A stretch of 64,000 bases of DNA, from assembly GCA_033032865.1 (NCBI GenBank), contig JAWHQI010000064.1, positions 2,480,001-2,544,000 of the forward strand, given 5' to 3'. Position numbers and translations under genes: made by a program. Shown here piece after piece: positions 11,781 to 21,623 of this stretch; the first letter of the stretch is position 1; every line of letters begins with the position of its first letter. The notes below the pieces were generated by a model. The model made no database searches. It saw only the letters and a program-made list of their open reading frames with translations, and was not told where the DNA came from. Source of the DNA: Dactylorhiza incarnata. Its lineage: Eukaryota > Streptophyta > Magnoliopsida > Asparagales > Orchidaceae.

Positions 11781-11894
11781 TTGATTATATGTACCTGCAG
11801 AGACAAATAGAAAACGAAAGAGAGAGCACGGGAGTCCTGGAGAGCAAGAGAGCAAGAGGAGGAAAATTCGAAAGCGCAAAGATTTCGACGCTGA

Positions 11895-12760
11895 AGTTGC
11901 TTAAAAGAAGATGATTCGTCGCAACTTAGGGTTTATGTCGACGCACCGTCGATAAAGATTAGTATTTGGCGCGCAACAATAAGTCGAGAATGCTTCTAGA
12001 AGCAATCATGAGCGCGCAGCCATTTCGACGTTGCGTCGAATCATATTCGACGTTATCCAGTCGACGCAATAGCTTTATGGAAATTGTTCACCAAACCTTA
12101 AGTCGGCGTTGCGTCGATTCGCAATCGACGCAGCCTCGACTTTTATCAGTGGCCAATCAATATGGGGCATACGTCGATAGGAACTCTGTTGGGTCCAGCG
12201 TTCCTTCACTTGACCCGTAGCGCCTTTCCGTTGATATAAAGATCAAGTTGCGCCTTCACCAACAGTCATGGCTTTTGGTGCAGTTGGTTGCGCTGGGTCC
12301 TCTCAATTGGTATCAAAGCAGGTTGCGGGTTCGAGACCGGGGGACGCTGATAATTCCTGAAATTCTCTCTACCTGTGTGGGTCCTGGCGGGTCAGGCGGC
12401 CGGAGCCATGTGTCAAGCCACCTCTGAGCTTGCGGGCCATGTGGAGCACCTCTGAGCTTGTGGGCCGTGCTGGACGCTGGGGGGGATTGTTGGGTCCAGC
12501 GTTCCTTCACTTGACCCGTAGCGCCTTTCCGTTGATATAAAGATCAAGTTTCGCCTTCACCAACAGTCATGGCTTTTGGTGCAGTTGGTTGCGCTGGGTC
12601 CTCTCAAACTCGACGTTGCGTCGAGATCTATTCGAATTATTCACTCTGAGTGCTTCTTGACACTGGCGTCGAGTAGAAATTGATGGTTCGTCGACTTCTA
12701 TTCGACGCACCTCTGAATGAACAGATCTATTTTCTTTGGAAAATTCTTGTTGTTTTTTCC
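11895..12760. repeat. D motif array (TCGACG...CGTCGA dyads) upstream of the accessory ORF
   Basis: Outside TRIM, this region carries repeated TTCGACGTTGCGTCGA-like dyads: about 11930-11955, 12027-12070, 12100-12140, 12170-12180, 12609-12640 and 12670-12715. The same motif is in the D LTR at 9632-9685 and 62040-62155. No coding frame is present. It sits where a promoter for the accessory ORF would be. Confidence 0.7.
12187..12606 (+). mobile_element. TRIM: 420-bp terminal-repeat retrotransposon in miniature
   Basis: Two 119-bp LTRs (12187-12305 and 12488-12606) differ at one base. They begin TGTTGGGTCC and end GGTCCTCTCA. The first is followed by the primer site TGGTATCAAAGC (12308-12319), the second is preceded by the polypurine run CTGGGGGGGAT. 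The 5-bp target duplication AACTC is at 12182-12186 and 12607-12611. The internal 182 bp are non-coding and hold a tRNA B-box-like GGTTCGAGACC (about 12329) and two copies of a CACCTCTGAGCTTG phrase. It must be mobilised by another element's proteins. LTR similarity implies recent insertion. Confidence 0.95.
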
Positions 12761-13126
12761 AGCAATTAAGTTTAATGAAAATAGTTTATAATATTAATTT
12801 TATAAGTTATAAGGAAAAAGAATCAAGGCATAAGTCACTCCCTTGAATGAAGTTTGTTCCTTATCCTTGACCTACATCTTCCTTCCCACTCCATTTTCTC
12901 CTGAGTGGGACCCTACCTAACCCTGCATAAGTAATTCAAACATTAGAAGGAACTCAGGTTACCTTGGGCCCTTTGCTTTTACCATTGTAGGGTTCAATGA
13001 AGGAATAGAAAGGTCTTTCATGATACCCTTTGGGATGACAGGGAATGGATTTCCCAAACCTCTTGTCTTGATAGTTAAAGTGAGTGTACAATGTATCTAG
13101 ATATAACAAATCAGCAGAATGCTTTA

Positions 13127-14152
13127 TTATCCTAGGTTTTGCTCCAACCTTTTGGTTGTGTTATTTAACTTCTCAATATTGTTCTTTCCTAAAGTTTTTC
13201 CTTCCTTATTCTGATGTATTTTATTAGCTTTATTTATCCTATCTGGATGACTGTTATCCTGACCCTTGAATGGTGCACTCTTCTCACTTGGTTGATATTC
13301 ACTAGGTTTGACAAATGACACTGGATTTTTCCAGGAAGGTTTCCTAGGTGCTTCTGTGCTAGTGGAGGGCTCTGCTCCTAACCCTAGGTGATTAAATCTC
13401 ATAGAGAGATTTTCAGTGATGTCTTTGAGCTTTTGACTCCTCCCATTGAGTGAGTCCTCAAATGCCTTTGCCTTTACTAGCTCTTCTTTTAGATTTATGT
13501 TTTCTTCTCTCAGTTTAATCAATTCCGATTCTTTGTTAATTTCACTTGTTAGATTCTAATTTATTAGGTGCATTTCATCTTTCTTAAGGTTCCATAGTTC
13601 AGTTCTAGCTATGTCTAGATCTTTTTCTACCCTAAGATGATTAATGCATAAATTTTTAAAACATGATTTAAAATCATCAGAATTGAAATCAAATTCATCA
13701 AAAAACAGATACCCGATCATCTTCTTCATCTGATGACATCCCAAGAGCCATCATGCAGGCAGCTACTGCTTCTTCTTCATCATCATTCTCAGATGATGAG
13801 GAGCTTAATTCTGCTTCAGAATCACTCCAAGTTTCTGCAATGAAGCCCTTGGCCTTCTTCTTGTCCATTCCTCTGAAGGACTTCTTCTTCTTCTTTGCTG
13901 CCACTTCTTTCCCTTTGCTCTTGTGGGCACTCAGGAGCAATGTGCCCTGGTCTGTTACAAGTATAGCAGATAATCTCCTTCTTTGGAGTTTTATCATACC
14001 TGGGCCCTGAGTCCCTCTCTCTCCTCCTTGAGTCTTCTATCTTGACCCATTTCTTAAATTTCCTATCTAGGATATTGCACATCTCATCCTCAGGAGTAGA
14101 GGGCTCTCCTTCAGTAGCTTTCAGAGTTAGGCTCCTTTGGATAGGAGCTGGG
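13127..14152 (-). pseudogene. D gag C-terminal part with CCHC zinc knuckle
   Basis: Continues the gag frame interrupted by E at 14152/26859. It has an intact zinc knuckle CYTCNRPGHIAPEC (about 13975-14010), then a Lys-rich and Ser/Glu/Asp-rich acidic stretch (13997-13700), then a helical tail with KLREENINLKEELVKAKAFE (13520 downward). Frameshifts lie near 13930 and 13720 and a stop near 13560. After 13127 the frame decays; the gag-end signature GPKV is near 12955, followed by a TATGCAG acceptor-like site at 12923, where pol would be expected to begin. No pol follows. Confidence 0.8.
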
Positions 14153-14815
14153 TGTTGAAACGGATTTCTCGGTCTCTTGTGGAGCTCGGGGCCCTCACCG
14201 AAATGAGGGGCAGCTAGCCCTTACTGATCCCTCGGAGAAGGCAGACTGAAAACTAGGAAGATGACTAAGACCTTAGTCACAGCGAGGAGGTCCCTCCACT
14301 AACCCGGAAGATCGTTGAGCGCTTCCCCTCCCAAGCCAAAGCTGAGACTCGGGCACCTTGGAGAGCTCAAGAAATGCTAACCAAAGAAAGCCTAAGGAGA
14401 GGGAAGCTGAAGTGCCGTCCTCTCCAAAGGTGCCCTTGAGGTCCAATTTATAGATTTTCTGATCTGGTCTGCAAATAGCAGGATTCCTCCTTTTGATTTT
14501 ACTATCCGCACCCCAAATGGGTCTGCTAACAACCAAAATCCGCTGTTTGGAGAGGCTAAAGGCAGACCACCAAGGGTGACAGAGTAATTTGGCCGATCCC
14601 GGCGACTCGGGGAGGAATCTGGCTCGCCCGTCTTCTCGCGACCCATCAACGAGTTCTTGACTCGCTCGCCTCCTTGCGAGCATTCGGCGGGTTCTTGACT
14701 CGCTCGCCTCCTTGCGAGCATTCGGCGGGCCTCTGGCTCGCTCGCCTTCTTGCGAACAACCCGGCTTGCTTCGCTTTTGTTTGCCCATCCTCTAGGCGAA
14801 TATCGGGGTTGTACA
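14153..14815 (-). repeat. E 3' LTR (663 bp)
   Basis: Begins TGTTGAAACGG and ends GGTTGTACA (plus strand). It contains a 38-bp tandem repeat at about 14653-14760 with CTCGCTCGCC and TTGCGAGC arms, i.e. a CpG-rich dyad array. The next 15 bases (14816-14830), read on the minus strand, form the purine-rich tract AAAGAGCGGGGATTG, the polypurine tract. Confidence 0.92.
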
Positions 14816-14930
14816 CAATCCCCGCTCTTTGCGAGGCTCTTTAGGCTCGCGAAGAACCATCCAACCCTTGATATTCGCCGGCCCCTCGGTGACGTGGCGA
14901 GAATCTTTCGGTGGGTCCCATGCCCACCAC

Positions 14931-14938
14931 TATAAATA
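14931..14938 (+). promoter_or_regulatory. TATA box of E antisense gene 1
   Basis: CTATAAATACC, 74 bp before the ATG at 15012 and 116 bp inside the LTR boundary. It has the same core as the one at 16614. Confidence 0.6.
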
Positions 14939-15011
14939 CCACTCTCCTTGGCCGTCATTCAAATTTTTCATTTTTCTCTATCTTTTCTTATTCGCCGCGG
15001 TCCCCAACGTG

Positions 15012-16233
15012 ATGTCGAAAAAGGATGAGATGTTGGCCCGCCTAAAGGCTTCGCAAGCGGCCCAGAAGGGGAAGACCGCTGTCATCGCCTCCTGGAATTC
15101 TTCGCGACGCTCCCCGCCTCCTCCTTCACTAAGGACGGCAAAGGCCGTTCGGCGCGCGGCTGGTGGGGGAGAGTCTTCCTCTTCGCCGCACTCTCCGGAT
15201 GACGGGCGCGCCTCACAGGTATTGTCGCCAAGCTCGCTTATTTGATGTTCTTCTTTTTCGTCCTTATTTATCATGTTCGCAGAATGATCCTCCGGACAAG
15301 AGCGAATCGGGAAGGCCAAACACGGAGATCCATCTCCCCTCTACGGGTGGGGGTGACTCTCTTCTTGCGGATACGAGGGCCGTTGGTAGACAGGACTCGC
15401 CTTCGCAACGAGGTGAGCGAATTACCTCGTTTTCTCTTACGTTCCTTGACTCGCTAAGTCGTGCTTACTTTTTCATGCAGTGTCCTCTCTCGCGCCCCCA
15501 GAGGATCAAGTTCCTCCTCCGGCGAACTCTCCCATCATGCCGAATCAGACTATCCCAGCTCCTGGATTCGGCTTACTGGGTCAGAGGAGCCCAGGAGGGA
15601 CGTTGATTGCCGAGTCTGGACCTGGCTCCAGACCCGCGCTCGCCTCCGGTCTGGGTAAGGCCCTCACCCCTTCCTTTATTGAAGCATTCTGAGGCCAGCC
15701 GGGCACCTCCCGCCAGCGGCCCAGTACTCGAATTTCCCCACTAGGTTAGGCTGTCGCCATTGAGTGTTGTTTTTCACTTTGTCGCTGATTACTACTTCGC
15801 GGGTAACCCGTCACCCTCTCTCTCCGAGTCAGAGTCTGGAGCGCTCGAGATATCTCCACCCCCCTCGCCGAGCCAGGTTGCTGACTTTCTGGGGGATCCC
15901 AGCGATCCGGAGCGAATGAAGAGGAGGGTCACGGAGATATTCCAGAAGCATACCACCCTGCTAAGGGATCTACACGAGCAGAATCGGCTGGACCAGCTCG
16001 CCAATGAAGAAAGGTTCGCCGCGATGGAGGACGCGAACGCGCGTGTTCTCACTGAGATACGGCCGACCGATCATGGCGACGCGACCTCCCCTGGGGTGTA
16101 TATTGCTCGTATCGATGACTACATGCGGCTAACGAGCCAGGCGAACCGGTTACTCCGCGAGTATCACTACCCGCGAGTCCCCCCTCGCTCTGGTGTCCGG
16201 GGTCGCGGTCGCTGGAAGTGGTTGCGATATTGA
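15012..16233 (+). pseudogene. E antisense gene 1: intron-containing accessory ORF of unknown function
   Basis: Transcribed opposite to E gag-pol. Exon 1 (15012-15218, MSKKDEMLARLKASQ start, low-complexity Ser/Pro) is joined in phase to exon 2 (15283-15412) across a 64-bp GT-AG intron, and to exon 3 from 15481 across a 68-bp GT-AG intron. Exon 3 runs open to 15692. A further open segment at 15760-16233 encodes a helical, coiled-coil-prone region (ERMKRRVTEIFQKHTTLLRD) ending WKWLRY; its join to exon 3 (donor near 15655) is unclear. A 3' region TCTGTAATAACAATAC near 16313 could serve polyadenylation. I recognise no domain. Introns are compact and typical of plants; exon calls rest on frame continuity. 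Confidence 0.55.
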
Positions 16234-16613
16234 GGATCTTCGTATTGCTTTTTTTATTGTTTTTCTTCCCCCCTCCTCTTCAATAGGAGGGGCCGCGAAC
16301 AATCTTTATGAGTCTGTAATAACAATACTTTGACTCGCTTGCGAGCCTCTTATTTTTCTGTTTTTTATCTCGTTCTTTTACCCTGCTTGGTTCTCTCTTG
16401 CGCGAATTACATCTCTTTTACTCGCACTCGCGCACCTCCCTTGCTTTTTCCCTTATGATTCATTATTTGGTGTTAGCTCGCCAATGGAGAAAAGCTTTTG
16501 ACAGGTTGTCGACTCGCAGGGAGCGAATTGGATCCCTGGAGGTGGAAGAGTACCGCGCGAATCCGCTATCCGCAGATATCGACGCTTCGGCTTCTTCCCG
16601 CCTTTCTTATTCC
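16234..16613 (+). other. Spacer between E antisense genes
   Basis: Holds the presumed 3' end of gene 1 and the upstream region of gene 2. It has repeated GACTCGC/GCGAG words (for example CTCGCTTGCGAGCC near 16333). No supported ORF. Confidence 0.5.
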
Positions 16614-16620
16614 TATAAAT
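16614..16620 (+). promoter_or_regulatory. TATA box of E antisense gene 2
   Basis: CCTATAAATAG lies 120 bp before the ATG at 16734, in a context like that of the box at 14931. Confidence 0.65.
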
Positions 16621-16733
16621 AGCCGACCTTTTTTCCTTTCAACCACCGCATTTACTGTTACTTCCTCGCGCTCTTTCTCCTTCTATTTCTCTCGCAGATC
16701 TAGCTCATCCTCGCGACCTTTGCGATTCAGCGG

Positions 16734-18669
16734 ATGATCACAAACACCATGGTCGGTGAGGAGGAAACTGAGGGGCGAGCCAAGTGTGCCAGGGCCTTCC
16801 TCGACGACATTTTCTACTGCGCCAACCTTACGAAGGAGGAGTACCAGGACGCCGTAGACCAGTTCATCCACTCCGGTTTCGTGGCTCGCTGCCCTACCAA
16901 TAAATACCATCAGCGACCCACATTCAGACGAGCTCGCGATTCCCATTGCCCACTTCGAAAATGGGTTGCGACTCCCACTCTGGCCGGAAGTGTGCCAGGT
17001 ATATTTATTTCTCATCCCTGATATCCTTGACTTGCTTTGTGAATGGCGCTTAAACTTCGTCGGCCTTTCCAGGTGCTCAAGTACTTTGGCGTCCTGCCGA
17101 GCCAACTAACGCCGAACGCGATCGCCGTGGTGGTCGCGTTCGCCAGTTATCTCAGGGCGGAGAGGATCGAGTTCAGCCTGCTCGTCTTCCACAAGGTCTT
17201 CTCGTTCCGCGCGTATAGGGACGGGACGGCCCACTTCGCGAGCCAGCATGTCACCGTCTGCGAGACGATGAATAAATCTCATTATTGGACGCAGAAGTTC
17301 GTCCTGGTGAAGGGTCCCTTCGACAACATCTCCTACGCCCCTACCCAGCGAGACGAGGCCGCCTACCGCCCTCCGACCTCGCTAGGGGGTTGTGATGCGG
17401 CCCTGTACCAGTTCCTCAAAGGAAAGAACTTCGAGGTCGCTTTCCTCCGAGAGCGAGTGGACCTCCTGCCACCCGTCCTTCCGGGAGAAGGTTTGACTCG
17501 CACTCGCCAACTTTCTTACTCCCTCTCCCTTCGATCGTCTAACGTTCCTCGTTACCTTTGCAGGGGAGCGTGAACTACCCCTCAATCCACCTCATGCGCC
17601 TCCCTCTTCCCTTACCTGCAGCTCGCTCGCGCGCGTGGCTGCCGAGGCCTGCCGCGACATCCCGAGCTCCTCGTCGGGGAAGAAGCGCCTTCCTACCCTA
17701 CGTCGGCCCGCCTCGCAGGGGGCGGCGAAGAAGACCAGGAAGACTCCCTCGGCTGCCAAGGCGAAGGAGGTCGTGGACCTGTCTGTGCCCGATCTCCCCT
17801 CTCCTTCTGCTGTGGATCGGGAGCTCGCCCAAGAGGGGGGCGAGCCCAAGAAGACGGCCGCCAGGACCAATCGGTCGAGCCATACTAACTTCGGGCTCGA
17901 CATGAAGCTGGTGGATGCGGTCGGCGAACCGGTGCTCGCGTGGGACCCTGACCAGAACAAGATCGCCTGCTCCTCTCTGCTCCCTTCCTGGGTAGAGGAC
18001 GACAATGCCGGGGGTGAGGCGTTCGCCCTCGCCTTTGGCCTTTATGGTCGCGAGGACGCCTCCCTCGTTCGATCCTTCATCCGAGGGGGGTCGTGTACGA
18101 GGCGATGCGAGCCCAGTTCCGGGCGATGGAGCTAACCCACATGGTGGGTCGCCGGTACCTCACGGCGGATAGGGAGATCAAGGAGCTCAACGTCGAGCTT
18201 CAGAAGTCCGCGGATGAAGTCGCGGATCTTAAGGGGAAAGAGGCCTTGTCAGAGGGCCTCCTCGCCAGTCTTCAAGGCGGACTGGTAAGTAGTGCTCTGC
18301 GGAAGTCTTTTTCAGTTCGGCTTCATTCTCCTCTCACTAACCCGCCTTTCGCAGGATGCCGAGTCCGTCAGTCAGCTCCACGCGCGGATTGCTGACTTGG
18401 AGCTGGAGAACACTTGCCTCAAGGCCCAGGTCCATGACCTGTCCTCGGCGGTGCTACCTCCCCCTCCTCCGCGAGCTGGGACCCGCGATTAGTCGCGGGA
18501 AGAGAAGGAAGCCGACCACAAGAGGTCGATGGAGATCGCGGAGCTCGTCCTCGACATTCTCAAGGGAGCGGGTATGATCATCCCCGATGCCATGGAGTTC
18601 ACCGCGGAGGAAGTCGTTCCCGACTTGTTCGTGCCCATCTCCGAGGCGGAGGGTCGAGAGAGCGATTGA
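16734..18669 (+). pseudogene. E antisense gene 2: four-exon plant retroelement accessory gene (PF04195-like)
   Basis: Starts at ATG 16734. Introns with GT-AG ends are 16999-17072 (74 bp), 17491-17563 (73 bp) and 18285-18354 (70 bp, with CACTAAC branch-like site). Each restores an open frame. Exon 2 encodes VLKYFGVLPSQLTPNAIAVV and following residues, which resemble the putative gypsy-type transposon domain PF04195 from memory of that family. Exon 3 is Lys/Ala/Pro-rich, then coiled coil (EIKELNVELQKSADEVADLK). Exon 4 continues the coil to a final stop at 18667. Damage: a frameshift near 16910, one at the six-G run near 18088, and a stop at 18490. TGTAA-type 3' signals lie at 18700-18770. The protein role is unknown. 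Confidence 0.65.
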
Positions 18670-19341
18670 AGAGCTGCGTGGCGAGCCGCCTTGATTTTTC
18701 TTTTTGTTAATAATGTAAAAGTTTTCCTTTCTTTTTGTTTCCGGCGAGACCGCCGTTGAATTGTAATCTTTTGTGAGGAATGAAAGGGAATGTTTTATCA
18801 GTCTTTTTCTGTGTTATAGTTTTATTTACGATTCGCACACGATCTTTTCTGTTGTGCCCGCACGGCCCTAATCTTCTTATGTTCGTGTCTGTAGATCTTC
18901 GTTCGGTATTCGCGCTCGCCTCTATTTTATTGGCAGCTTTTCCTCGTCGCGTTGTGTCCAGATCGCTCTCGCCTACCTTTCTTCTGTGGCGTCGTTAGGA
19001 CTTAGGTTGTAGGGCCTTATCTATATTCGGGACGTTATTCGTTGGAGAGCCTTACGGGAGGGGTCTACATTATCCTACCTCGTTCGCACTCGCCTCTGGC
19101 GAGCTCCCACCGATATCCGCGGTTCGTCGCGAGAACAGACTCCTCCCGGCTCATCTTCCTTATTCGCTTCGATATCGTTCGCGAGTGACCTTGCGAGCCG
19201 CCGACTCTATTGCCCTGCCGCGAATGACTCTCGTGCGCGAGCGGACCTCCGGTCTCGCCTCACCCGGGTCTTGTGGTTGCTTGTGAGCCAAAATCTCTTG
19301 TCATGAGTATCTTGTTTTATCTGCCCAACCCACTTGCGACT
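18670..19341. other. E intergenic segment after antisense gene 2
   Basis: Contains the likely 3' UTR of gene 2 (AATAATGTAAAAG near 18709, TTGTAATC near 18760) and GCTCGCC/GGCGAG words of the E motif type. Short ORFs here have no family features. Confidence 0.4.
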
Positions 19342-19821
19342 TTGCCAGCCTCTCCAGAGATCAACCTGAACCCCCCGTCTAGTGAGAGCCCGGGAGCGGA
19401 ATCGATCTGGGGCATTCCAGCACCAATACTTGTCACCTTGCCAGCCTCTCCAGAGATCAACCTGAACCCCCCGTCTAGTGAGAGCCCGGGAGCGGAATCG
19501 ATCTGGGGCATTCCAGCACCAATACTTGTCACCTTGCCAGCCTCTCCAGAGATCAACCTGAACCCCCCGTCTAGTGAGAGCCCGGGAGCAGAATCGATCT
19601 GGGGCATTCCAGCACCAATACTTTTCACCTTGCCAGCCTCTCCAGAGATCAACCTGAACCCCCCGTCTAGTGAGAGCCCGGGAGCGGAATCGATCTGGGG
19701 CATTCCAGCACCAATACTTGTCACCTTGCCAGCCTCTCCAGAGATCAACCCGAACCCCCCGTCTAGTGAGAGCCCGGGGGCGGAATCGATCTGGGGCATT
19801 CCAGCACCAATACTTGTCACC
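19342..19821. repeat. Five 96-bp tandem repeats in the E 3' region
   Basis: The phrase TTGCCAGCCTCTCCAGAG recurs at 19342, 19438, 19534, 19630 and 19726, giving an exact 96-bp period with very few substitutions. Because 96 is a multiple of three and the unit lacks stops in several frames, long artificial ORFs appear on both strands; these are not called genes. The array lies between the integrase end and the antisense genes. Confidence 0.95.
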
Positions 19822-19893
19822 CTGCTTGTCCTCGCATATCAACTATAACTATCTAGTGAAATGAGATATTCAACTAATGACATAATATAATTT

Positions 19894-21339
19894 TCAAGGA
19901 TAGAACCGTTTCAAATCGTCTCCACTTCTTGCTCGGCCGAGGGATACCCCTTCCACATCTTGGAGGTGATACCCCCCCGACTTGAGCACCTCGCTTACAA
20001 TGTATGGACCCTCCCAATTGGGGTTGAGCTTACCTACCGCGGCCCCTCTTCCGGCCGCGTCGACCTTCTTCAAGACCAGGTCTCCCTTTTGAATGTGTTT
20101 TACTCGGACGTGTTTGTCGAAGTATCGGGCCATTCGCCGCTTGATTTCTTCCTGCCTGATGGTGCCCTGGTCCCGGAGTTCCTCCACCAGGTCTAAGGAT
20201 AACATTTGTTCTTCATCGTTGGCCACCAGCCATTCTTCATCCCCTTCACCTGCGGCGATCACCCTGGGGGTCTTCACTTCGAACTCAATGGGAATGGCTG
20301 CTTCGGACCCATGAGAAAGTTTGAACGGGGTCTCCCCGGTGGTGGTGTTGGGAGTAGTCCTCAGGGCCCAGAGAACGGATGGTAGTTGCTCTACCCAGTT
20401 CCCTCGGAGGTTCTCCACCTTCTTCTTTAGTAGGCTAACGATTACTTTATTTGCCTCTTCCACCTGGCCGTTGCTTCTTGGGTGGTGGACCGAAGCGAAC
20501 CTGAGGTCAATGCCAAGCTGGGTGCAAAAGCTAACGAATTCCTCGCTAGCAAATTGCGGCCCGTTATCCGTCACTATAGCCAGGGGGAGGCCGTGCCTGC
20601 AAATTATTTCTCCCCATACAAAATTCCTCACAACTTGAGATGTTACCTTGGCGAGCGCCTTCACTTCTACCCATTTGGAGAAATAGTCGATCATGACCAG
20701 CAAGAACTTTCTTTGGCCGCTAGCTTGGGGGAAAGGGCCAACCAGGTCCAACCCCCATATGGCGAAGGGCCAGGGGGCGGTGATGGTTCAGAGTCTCTGA
20801 GCTGGGAGGAGTTGGAGTGGAGCGTAAAGTTGACACTTTGAACACCTCCTTGCGAACTCCGCCGCATCCTTGCTGAGGGTGGGCCAGAAATAGCCTTGCC
20901 TCAACACCCTCCCTTCCAGGGTTCGGCTCCCGGAGTGACTCCCACACTCCCCGGAGTGAATTTCTTCTAGGACTCTCGGAACCTCCTCCTCTGAAACGCA
21001 ACGGGCCAGGAGTCCTGAGAGAGTCTTCTTGTACAGCCCTCCTACATGCAAAGAGTAATAAGCCGACTTATACCTGAAGCGTCGCTTGTCTATGTCTCCT
21101 TCAGGGAACTTCCCTGATGATAGGAAGGAGATGAAGGGATCCATCCACGAGACTCGCTGATCCACCTCCATCAGTTCCCCTTCCTCGATGGAGGGCCGAA
21201 GAGTTCTGAAACCGTCCCTCCTGCTCGAGGACCGAGCTTGGCTAAGAGGTCTGCGGGGGTGCTTTCTTCCCTCGGCACATGTTTGATGGAGAACGTGTGG
21301 AACTGCCCGATGACTCCCTTGACCTTCTCCAAGTACCAT
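19894..21339 (-). pseudogene. E integrase
   Basis: Zinc-finger part in one frame (about 21100-20788: EIHSGECGSHSG with its two His, then RRCSKCQ with its two Cys). A frameshift near 20790 leads to the catalytic core 20751-19894 (285 residues). In the core, D2 (MDLVGPFP), D62 (VTDNGPQF) and E98 (NGQVEE) have the DD35E spacing. The C terminus has the LNPNWEGPYIVSEVL block and ends at 19894 without a chromodomain, as in the Tat lineage. Catalysis of strand transfer is the family role; this copy is split and inactive. Confidence 0.88.
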
Positions 21340-21377
21340 AGGAGGGTCGGGTCCTTTGCCTCAAACTCTCCCTTGAC

Positions 21378-21623
21378 TTAGCATGCTACCACCATGGAGT
21401 CCGTCGAGACCTCCACATCTTGCACTCCCAGTTCTCGGGCTAACCGCAGGCCCGCTATCACAGCCTCATACTCTGCCTGGTTGTTGGTAATTGGAAAATG
21501 GATGTTCAAGGCTTGCTCGATCTTTGTCCCTTGGGGACTCACTAGGATGATCCCCCCCATAGGAGTGCTTTCCTGAGGCACCATCCACCAACATCCTCCA
21601 TGCCACTGGGGGAGGCGGTTCAT
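21378..21623 (-). pseudogene. E second RNase H (archaeal-type), C-terminal part
   Basis: Continues from LVDGASG (in the preceding frame near 21600) after a frameshift. NNQAEYEAVIAGLRLARELG carries the conserved Glu and STDSM the Asp of the RNase H fold. A stop interrupts it at 21378. Possession of this extra RNase H in addition to the one after RT is specific to Tat-lineage Ty3 elements. Confidence 0.85.

Noticed and set aside
12320..12345. tRNA gene fragment in TRIM (GGTTCGAGACC)
   Set aside because: Only a B-box-like phrase next to a primer site; no cloverleaf can be read.
19342..19821. CRISPR-like regular repeat array
   Set aside because: Units are directly adjacent with no variable spacers, the context is a plant retrotransposon, and there are no cas genes. 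The 31-bp array at 61187-61313 is rejected for the same reason.
19273..19848. Long overlapping ORFs on both strands (191 and 211 residues) with 32-residue repeats
   Set aside because: They exist only because a 96-bp stop-free unit is tandemly repeated; no start context, domain or conservation supports translation.
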